From DATKMG01 sp035541995 (GTDB lineage Bacteria > Acidobacteriota > Terriglobia > Versatilivoradales > Versatilivoraceae), in assembly GCA_035541995.1 (NCBI GenBank), contig DATKMG010000162.1, positions 1 through 5,736 of the forward strand: a DNA stretch of 5,736 nt, given 5' to 3'. The notes below the pieces were generated by a model. That model had not been told where the DNA came from. It saw only the letters and a list, made by a program, of their open reading frames with translations, and did not search any database. The first letter of the stretch is position 1. Each line of letters begins with the position of its first letter. The position numbers and the translations under genes were made by a program. Below are positions 1 through 3,880 of this stretch, one piece after another.

Positions 1-50
1 ACGCTTACTTGGGAACCCAGTTGATCGATATTCAGCGGTTGATTCTTTCC

Positions 51-56
51 AAGGAG
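51..56 (+). promoter_or_regulatory. Ribosome binding site that fixes the start of the zinc-ribbon gene
   Basis: AAGGAG lies 8 bases before the ATG at 65, which is close to ideal spacing. It matters because the same reading frame has no stop codon back to the window edge, so an earlier start outside the window cannot be excluded from the frame alone. No ATG, GTG or TTG codon occurs in that frame between base 2 and 64. Confidence 0.7.
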
Positions 57-64
57 AATCAGAG

Positions 65-337
65 ATGGTGGAACAGGAGACCCAACTCGGTGACCTGATC
101 GACGATTATTGCACCCGTTGCCATCTTCTCATGAACCACTACGTTGTCAGCATGGTGGAGGGGGAAGTGCGCAAGGTGCGCTGCCAGACCTGCCGTCACG
201 AACATGATTACCGCCAGGGTAAAGGGGGAAGGAAGAAGAAAACTGCACTTCAGTCTTTGTTCGACCAGGTCGCAGCATCTCTTCCTCAGGTGTCTCCCCC
301 ACCGAATCGCCATAGGCCGCCAAAAGCAAACAAGTGA
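65..337 (+). CDS. Small CxxC/CxxC zinc-ribbon-like protein of unknown function
   Basis: This gene encodes 90 residues. Two cysteine pairs are visible: C16-x2-C19 and C40-x2-C43, 20 residues apart, with H20, H25, H45 and H47 nearby. That is the layout of a zinc ribbon or knuckle. The segment between the pairs (about residues 24-38, NHYVVSMVEGEVRKV) reads like the beta strands of such a fold. After residue 48 the chain becomes basic (RQGKGGRKKK, 50-59) and then a proline-rich, probably disordered tail. There is no signal peptide or membrane segment, so a cytoplasmic protein, possibly binding nucleic acid, is likely; the binding idea is inference from the basic stretch. The start is supported by AAGGAG 8 bases upstream. 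I recall similar hypothetical proteins from Acidobacteria-like genomes but know no assigned function. It converges with the hydrolase gene on the other strand. Confidence 0.75.
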   Translation: MVEQETQLGDLIDDYCTRCHLLMNHYVVSMVEGEVRKVRCQTCRHEHDYRQGKGGRKKKTALQSLFDQVAASLPQVSPPPNRHRPPKANK

Positions 338-346
338 AGATTTCAC

Positions 347-401
347 CGCTGAGCCGCTGAGGTCACCCTCCGTAATTCGGTTGACTCTCTGCGTCTCCGT
401 G
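347..401. repeat. Imperfect inverted repeat between convergent genes, CTCTGCGTCTCCGTG type
   Basis: The left arm (347-361) and the right arm (387-401, CTCTGCGTCTCCGTG) pair at 11 of 15 positions plus one G-T wobble, around a 25-base centre. The left arm is itself a doubled unit (CCGCTGAG twice, 346-353 and 354-361). The right arm is followed by a second CTCTGCG (403-409). The element fills most of the 79 bases between the two stop codons. Such CTCTGCGTCTC/GAGACGCAGAG sequences are, from memory, a common dispersed intergenic repeat in several environmental phyla. There is no T-tract, so it is not a standard intrinsic terminator, although it could help end transcription from both sides. Confidence 0.5.
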
Positions 402-416
402 ACTCTGCGCTTGGCT

Positions 417-1493
417 TTACCGCTTCGTACGATCGAGCAGTTCCTGAATGCCGGCTGACGGAGCTGGTTCCGTTTTGTCCAAGTAATTCACCCGACGTTT
501 GGCGGCATCTATCTGCTTCTCAATGTCGCTCACGGTAACATCTTCCTTGTGTCCAAAGGACCCCGGCGGGTAATGGCTTTGTTGGTACATTGGATAAGCT
601 TCGGCGCGAAGATGGGCAAGCGTCTGATGTGCCCGCCGGGTTCGTCGTTCGTGGCGCACCATCTCGATGTCGATTGGCGCGACCACAACCTTCTCACCGG
701 GGCCTGGCGAAGCTTGGGCCAGGATCCGTCCGTCATAGTCCACCACCATGCTCCCGCCCGGCCAGGAAAAGGGTGGGTAATGCCGCAAGCTTGCCCCCTG
801 GTTGGATGCAACAACATATGCAGTGTTTTCCAATGCCCGGCAGCGATTAACTACCGTCCACCAGTCCATGGGTTCTGTGGCCCCGAATGGGTCCATATAA
901 GCTGAAACGCGAACTAGAATTTCTGCGCCGTTGGCCGTCAATTGCCGCAACGATTCCGGGAAAAGCCAATCGTAGCAGATGGCTGTCCCAATATTGCCGA
1001 TGGGTGTCCTTGCCACAGGGAACAGCGGTTCACTGTACTCCTCCAGATCGTGGGGGCTGGCATGGACTTCCCAGGGGATCCATGGATTCACCTTGCGATA
1101 CTTGTAGAGAATGCCTTCAGGACCAATCAGGCAGGTGGTGTTGAAAACGGCTTGGGGCCAACGCGGGTCAGTCTCCAGCATGGTTCCGGTCTGAATGTAG
1201 AGGTCATACTCCTTGGATTTCACGCACATTCTTTCGGTGTGCTCGTTGGGAATGGGGACGGCCAGCTTTTCGCGCAATTCCCGCGAGGTGAGATAGACCG
1301 GGGCTGAGTGAGAAAACTCCGGAAACACCACAAGCTTGATGGGGAGAAAGGGAGCATATCCGACTACGGCTTGGTCAATCATGCGCAGCATGTTGGCCGT
1401 GTTTTGTTTCATCTCGGTCCGGGTGTTCGGGTTGGGCTGGTCTGTTTGGCAGGCCGCCGCATAATATCTCAAGCATTCCATACCCAATATCAT
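417..1493 (-). CDS. Carbon-nitrogen hydrolase, nitrilase superfamily
   Basis: The product is 358 residues long. The nitrilase-superfamily catalytic triad is visible: E59 in VVFPEFS, K134 in YKYRKVNPW and C173 in AICYDWLFPE. The conserved RALENTAYVVASNQ segment follows at 219-232 and SWPGGSMVVDYDG at 243-255. Enzymes of this family use the cysteine to attack a nitrile, amide or carbamoyl group and release ammonia or an amine, usually in the cytoplasm; no signal peptide is seen. The substrate cannot be told from sequence. The core ends near residue 300, and about 55 extra residues follow, with a charged helical-looking stretch (321-340). Two starts are possible, 1493 and 1481 (M5); neither has a clear ribosome binding site, and the conserved part begins just after M5 (RYYAAACQTDQP). 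The gene stands alone on its strand, convergent with the zinc-ribbon gene and divergent from lepB, so context gives no pathway. Confidence 0.9.
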   Translation of the reverse strand: MILGMECLRYYAAACQTDQPNPNTRTEMKQNTANMLRMIDQAVVGYAPFLPIKLVVFPEFSHSAPVYLTSRELREKLAVPIPNEHTERMCVKSKEYDLYIQTGTMLETDPRWPQAVFNTTCLIGPEGILYKYRKVNPWIPWEVHASPHDLEEYSEPLFPVARTPIGNIGTAICYDWLFPESLRQLTANGAEILVRVSAYMDPFGATEPMDWWTVVNRCRALENTAYVVASNQGASLRHYPPFSWPGGSMVVDYDGRILAQASPGPGEKVVVAPIDIEMVRHERRTRRAHQTLAHLRAEAYPMYQQSHYPPGSFGHKEDVTVSDIEKQIDAAKRRVNYLDKTEPAPSAGIQELLDRTKR

Positions 1494-1635
1494 ATCACGC
1501 AGCCATAGGGGTTTCTGAGTGGAGTGGATTGTGCGGGGTGCCAGTCATTCCTCAGAAGTCTACCGTCTCTCCATCCGGTGGGCCACGTCCTATGAAAATG
1601 GCGGCCTTGGGGAGGGTGTGGGAGCGGATCTCCGA

Positions 1636-1667
1636 GCGGCGACCGGTTTAGATTAGGAGGTCGCCGC
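1636..1667. repeat. Perfect 9-bp inverted repeat (stem-loop)
   Basis: GCGGCGACC (1636-1644) is exactly complementary to GGTCGCCGC (1659-1667), with a 14-base loop. There is no T-run after either arm, so it is not an intrinsic terminator. A stable GC-rich hairpin in an intergenic region fits a dispersed palindromic repeat or a structural element in an RNA leader of the hydrolase gene, which would be read on the - strand about 145 bases before its start. The function is unknown. Confidence 0.55.
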
Positions 1668-1732
1668 GCAGGGTGACAGCGGTGACACGTGCTGATCCCA
1701 CATTAAAACCACATTTTCTTGAAAGTGTCCCA

Positions 1733-1748
1733 TGACCTATCTAGGTCA
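1733..1748. promoter_or_regulatory. 16-bp palindrome, candidate operator
   Basis: TGACCTA (1733-1739) and TAGGTCA (1742-1748) are perfect inverted 7-bp half-sites separated by TC. A loop of two bases is too short for an RNA hairpin, so a DNA site for a dimeric regulator is the better reading. It lies between divergent genes, about 240 bases upstream of the hydrolase start and about 190 bases upstream of the lepB -35 box. Which gene it controls, if any, is not visible. Confidence 0.35.
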
Positions 1749-1772
1749 AGACGGTCGATGAAAATGCTGGAG

Positions 1773-1792
1773 GGCCCCGCTCCGTCGGGGCC
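1773..1792. repeat. GC-rich 7-bp hairpin
   Basis: GGCCCCG (1773-1779) pairs perfectly with CGGGGCC (1786-1792) around a 6-base loop. No T-tract follows on either strand, so a terminator role is unsupported. It may belong with the neighbouring CGA-rich stretch to one intergenic repeat element. Confidence 0.45.
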
Positions 1793-1827
1793 ACGGTCGC
1801 TCGTCGCCGTACTCGGAAGGTTCTTTG

Positions 1828-1857
1828 TCGAGGTCGAGAACGACAACGAGAATGATT
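1828..1857. repeat. Short degenerate hexamer array (CGA-rich)
   Basis: Five consecutive 6-base units can be read: TCGAGG, TCGAGA, ACGACA, ACGAGA, ATGATT. They share the pattern (T/A)CGA(G/C)(A/G), decaying in the last unit. It resembles the degenerate CGA/TCG intergenic repeats that I recall from environmental genomes, whose translations are Glu/Asp/Asn-rich on one strand and Arg/Ser-rich on the other. That is exactly what the short spurious frames here show. Confidence 0.4.
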
Positions 1858-1861
1858 TTCA

Positions 1862-1912
1862 AGATAGAGAGAGAAAGAAGCGCTGGCAACCGTTGCTCTC
1901 GTTCTGCTATCT
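1862..1912. repeat. Weak inverted repeat upstream of the lepB promoter
   Basis: AGATAG (1862-1867) and CTATCT (1907-1912) are perfectly complementary. Between them lies a second dyad, GCAAC-C-GTTGC (1886-1896). The interior pairs only poorly. It could be a leftover of a repeat element or a regulatory site just before the promoter; chance is also possible. Confidence 0.25.
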
Positions 1913-1935
1913 ATAGTGTTAGCGGAGGCTGAATA

Positions 1936-1964
1936 TTGAGTGCTATGAGAATTTGTGTTATAAC
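1936..1964 (+). promoter_or_regulatory. Sigma-70-type promoter for lepB (probably also carA-carB)
   Basis: The -35 box TTGAGT (1936-1941; 4 of 6 consensus) and the -10 box TATAAC (1959-1964; 5 of 6) are 17 bases apart. TGT directly before the -10 gives an extended -10 (TGnTATAAC). Transcription would begin near 1971, leaving a leader of about 34 bases before the lepB ATG. As no comparably good promoter is seen before carA or carB, this one probably drives the whole cluster. Confidence 0.55.
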
Positions 1965-1983
1965 CAACCGGGTTTGTTAGTAA

Positions 1984-1990
1984 AGGGGGA
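1984..1990 (+). promoter_or_regulatory. lepB ribosome binding site with long spacing
   Basis: The purine run AGGGGGA ends about 14 bases before the lepB ATG at 2005, which is longer than the usual 5-10. The start is still well constrained: an in-frame TAA lies at 1981-1983 and there is no other start codon between it and 2005. Confidence 0.4.
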
Positions 1991-2004
1991 AAATCGATTC
2001 TCGT

Positions 2005-2580
2005 ATGCAAAATGAAGGCGAGCTTGAGGAAACAACGACACAGGGTGTCGGTGAAACTCACCCTGGTTTAATCGGCGAGATTCGAGGCTGGATCAAAGAC
2101 GTTATTCTGGGCGTGATTATAGCGATCCTGATGGTAGTCTTCCTCTACCAACCGGTAAAGGTCGAAGGTACCAGCATGCAGCCGGAACTGATCGATCAGG
2201 AACGGATCTTTGTCAACAAGTTCATTTACCACTTTGAGGAAATCCACCGTGGAGACATTGTGGTTTTCTGGTATCCAAGGGACCCCAGCAAGTCCTTTAT
2301 TAAAAGGGTTGTTGGAGTTCCAGGGGATATTGTTTCTATACGAGATGGCCGGGTTTATATTAACGGGCAGCTGATAGAAGAGCGGTACGTCCCCAGCGGC
2401 TATTTGGATTCGGATTCGTACCCAACCGTGAGAGTCAAAGAAGACTATTATTACGTCTTGGGTGATCACCGCAATGCGAGTAACGACAGCCGCTCCTGGG
2501 GACTGGTACCCAGAAAGTACATATATGGCAAGGCCGTCTTTCGGTACTGGCCTGTCGAGAAAGTGGGATTTCTTGAGTGA
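2005..2580 (+). CDS. lepB: Signal peptidase I
   Basis: This 191-residue membrane protease cuts the signal peptide from exported proteins on the outer face of the cytoplasmic membrane. One transmembrane segment is visible (about 32-49), after an acidic cytoplasmic N-terminus. Next come the family motifs in order: the nucleophile S57 in EGTSMQPEL, the strand RIFVNKF (67-73), GDIVVFWYP (83-91), the general base K100 in FIKRVVGVPGD, and box E GDHRNASNDSRSWG (153-166) with S159 and D161. The C-terminus KAVFRYWP (176-183) is also typical. Length and single anchor match the short form of the family rather than the two-anchor enterobacterial form. An in-frame stop lies 21 bases upstream of the ATG, so the start is secure although its ribosome binding site is distant. 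carA follows after 60 bases, so both are probably on one transcript, despite having no functional link that I know of. Confidence 0.96.
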   Translation: MQNEGELEETTTQGVGETHPGLIGEIRGWIKDVILGVIIAILMVVFLYQPVKVEGTSMQPELIDQERIFVNKFIYHFEEIHRGDIVVFWYPRDPSKSFIKRVVGVPGDIVSIRDGRVYINGQLIEERYVPSGYLDSDSYPTVRVKEDYYYVLGDHRNASNDSRSWGLVPRKYIYGKAVFRYWPVEKVGFLE

Positions 2581-2640
2581 GTCTGACCTGATTTCTAACA
2601 CCGGATACGAAAACCGAAAGTCATACCTATTGGAGATTCA

Positions 2641-3786
2641 ATGGAAGCTTTGCTCGCCTTGGAAGACGGGCTGACTTTCAGGGGGAAGTCGTTTGGCGCG
2701 CAAGGAGAAACTGCAGGCGAAGTTGTTTTTAATACCTCCCTTACTGGCTACCAGGAAATCCTCACTGACCCCTCTTATGCCGGACAAATAGTCACCCTCA
2801 CCTACCCTCTCATTGGCAACTATGGAGTCAATTCCGAGGATGAAGAATCCCGGCGTCCCTTTGTGGAAGGACTGATTGTCAGGGAAATCGCCGGGGTTTC
2901 CAGCAACTGGCGCCAGGACAAAACTCTTCCTGATTACCTGCGCAAGCATAATATCGTCGGTATTTCTGATGTTGACACTCGCGCTCTGGTTCGTCACATC
3001 CGAGACCATGGGGCCATGCGTGCCATGGTGTCGACGCTGGATCTGGCCGCGGAATCTCTCGTCGAGCGGACTCGGCGAACCCCCATCATGGTTGGACGGG
3101 ATCTGGTCCAGGGAGTGACCTGCGCCGAGCCTTACAGGTGGCAGGAAGGATCCATTCACGTGTTGCCAGAGTCCACGAAAGACCTCAATCCCCGGTTGCA
3201 GGACAGGGGATACGATCCTCCAAGAGTGGTTGCATTTGATTTTGGCATCAAACAAAACATTCTGCGGTTATTGGCTGACATCGGGTGCGAGTTGACTGTG
3301 GTACCGGCCACAACGACAGCTGAGCAGGTCTTGGGAATGAATCCGGACGGGATCTTCCTCTCGAATGGACCCGGAGACCCGGAGCCTGTCACCTATGCGA
3401 TACGGACGATCCGCCAGCTCATCGGCAAGAAACCCATCTTCGGGATTTGCCTTGGGCATCAGTTACTGGGCCTGGCTCTGGGAGGACGAACCTACAAGCT
3501 GAAATTTGGTCATCGTGGCGGAAACCATCCAGTCATGCATCTGCAAGAGGGAAAGGTAGAGATTACGGCTCAAAACCATGGATTTGTCGTGGATGGAGAT
3601 TCATTGCCTGAAAATGAGGTTGACGTCACTCATGTTAACCTGAATGACCAGACGCTCGAGGGATTTCGGCATCGTCACTTGCCCCTTTTTTGTGTTCAAT
3701 ATCACCCCGAAGCCTCTCCTGGCCCGCACGATTCTCGTTACTTGTTCGAAGATTTTAAGACCTTAATGCTGCAATACAAGAAATGA
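2641..3786 (+). CDS. carA: Carbamoyl-phosphate synthase small subunit (glutaminase)
   Basis: This 381-residue subunit hydrolyses glutamine and passes ammonia to CarB for carbamoyl phosphate synthesis, the entry to pyrimidines and arginine. The N-terminal CarA domain spans about 1-150, with GEVVFNTSLTGYQEILTDPSYAGQ (26-49) and VGISDVDTRALVRHIRDHGAMR (106-127). The class I glutamine amidotransferase domain spans about 195-376. It has the oxyanion segment SNGPGDPEP (241-249), the nucleophile C270 in FGICLGHQLLGLALGG, QNHGFVVD (311-318), and H355 and E357 in QYHPEASPGP, so the triad is complete. Length matches the family. GGAG (2632-2635) lies 5 bases before the ATG. It sits downstream of lepB and 94 bases upstream of carB. 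Its stop codon overlaps an ATG (ATGA, 3783-3786) that opens a 43-codon frame leading across the carB start. Confidence 0.97.
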   Translation: MEALLALEDGLTFRGKSFGAQGETAGEVVFNTSLTGYQEILTDPSYAGQIVTLTYPLIGNYGVNSEDEESRRPFVEGLIVREIAGVSSNWRQDKTLPDYLRKHNIVGISDVDTRALVRHIRDHGAMRAMVSTLDLAAESLVERTRRTPIMVGRDLVQGVTCAEPYRWQEGSIHVLPESTKDLNPRLQDRGYDPPRVVAFDFGIKQNILRLLADIGCELTVVPATTTAEQVLGMNPDGIFLSNGPGDPEPVTYAIRTIRQLIGKKPIFGICLGHQLLGLALGGRTYKLKFGHRGGNHPVMHLQEGKVEITAQNHGFVVDGDSLPENEVDVTHVNLNDQTLEGFRHRHLPLFCVQYHPEASPGPHDSRYLFEDFKTLMLQYKK

Positions 3787-3806
3787 AGGCACGAGTGATC
3801 CAACGA

Positions 3807-3861
3807 AAGCTGAACGGGATAAGCAGATCTCGTGAATTGCTCTTTCCCCTTTTGTCAGCTT
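3807..3861 (+). other. Nested stem-loop in the carA-carB spacer
   Basis: An outer 7-bp stem pairs AAGCTGA (3807-3813) with TCAGCTT (3855-3861). Inside it, GGGA (3816-3819) pairs with TCCC (3845-3848) and AGCA (3822-3825) with TGCT (3838-3841) around a 12-base loop. The inner hairpin is followed by C and four T (3849-3853), which faintly resembles an intrinsic terminator or attenuator. The outer stem ends 19 bases before the carB ATG and so could affect access to its ribosome binding site. All of this is inferred from pairing by eye; stability was not computed. Confidence 0.3.
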
Positions 3862-3873
3862 CCTTAACTATTC

Positions 3874-3877
3874 GAGG
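3874..3877 (+). promoter_or_regulatory. Close-spaced ribosome binding site of carB
   Basis: GAGG ends only 3 bases before the carB ATG at 3881, which is tighter than usual. The start is nevertheless firm, because the protein begins MPKRTDIKKILIIGSGP, the standard N-terminus of CarB. Confidence 0.45.
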
Positions 3878-3880
3878 ACT

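Larger units (their letters stand above)
1494..2004. other. 511-base divergent intergenic region rich in inverted repeats
   Basis: It lies between the 5' ends of the hydrolase gene and lepB. Open frames in it are short, lack ribosome binding sites, and give low-complexity Arg/Ser- or Asp/Glu/Asn-rich translations, so I see no protein gene. It contains a 9-bp stem (1636-1667), a direct repeat CCACATT at 1698 and 1709, a 16-bp dyad (1733-1748), a GC hairpin (1773-1792), CGA-rich hexamers (1828-1857), a weak stem (1862-1912) and the lepB promoter (1936-1964). I found no good promoter for the hydrolase gene. No tRNA or rRNA is present. Confidence 0.7.

Noticed and set aside
144..458. 104-codon + strand frame running from the zinc-ribbon gene into the hydrolase gene
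   Set aside because: It overlaps both genes out of frame and crosses the repeat; composition is Arg/Ser/Leu-rich without motifs.
549..1307. Several 85-121-codon + strand frames opposite the hydrolase gene
   Set aside because: The - strand product has a complete nitrilase triad and family motifs; the + strand frames are rich in Pro, Arg, Trp and Cys and lack motifs.
1524..1560. Possible - strand promoter for the hydrolase gene, including a TGGCAC segment suggesting sigma-54
   Set aside because: The sigma-54 -12 element (TTGC-type) is missing at the required distance, and the sigma-70-like boxes nearby (TTCTGA, CACAAT) are weak with 18-base spacing.
1773..1792. GC hairpin as an intrinsic terminator
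   Set aside because: No T-tract follows on either strand and no gene ends nearby.
1719..1916. 65-codon + strand frame in the intergenic region
   Set aside because: It reads through the GC hairpin and hexamer array (VEVENDNENDF), has no ribosome binding site and looks low-complexity.
1741..2061. 106-codon open frame on the - strand over the lepB upstream region
   Set aside because: Its translation is Arg/Ser/Thr-rich because it reads through the CGA hexamer repeat; it overlaps the lepB promoter and start, and has no recognisable domain.
2573..2601. Possible promoter before carA (TTGAGT, 17 bases, TAACAC)
   Set aside because: The -35 box lies at the very end of lepB and the -10 box matches consensus at only 3 of 6 positions; chance is likely.
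2638..3255. 205-codon - strand frame opposite carA
   Set aside because: It lies fully within carA, whose protein is unmistakable; this is a mirror frame caused by codon bias.
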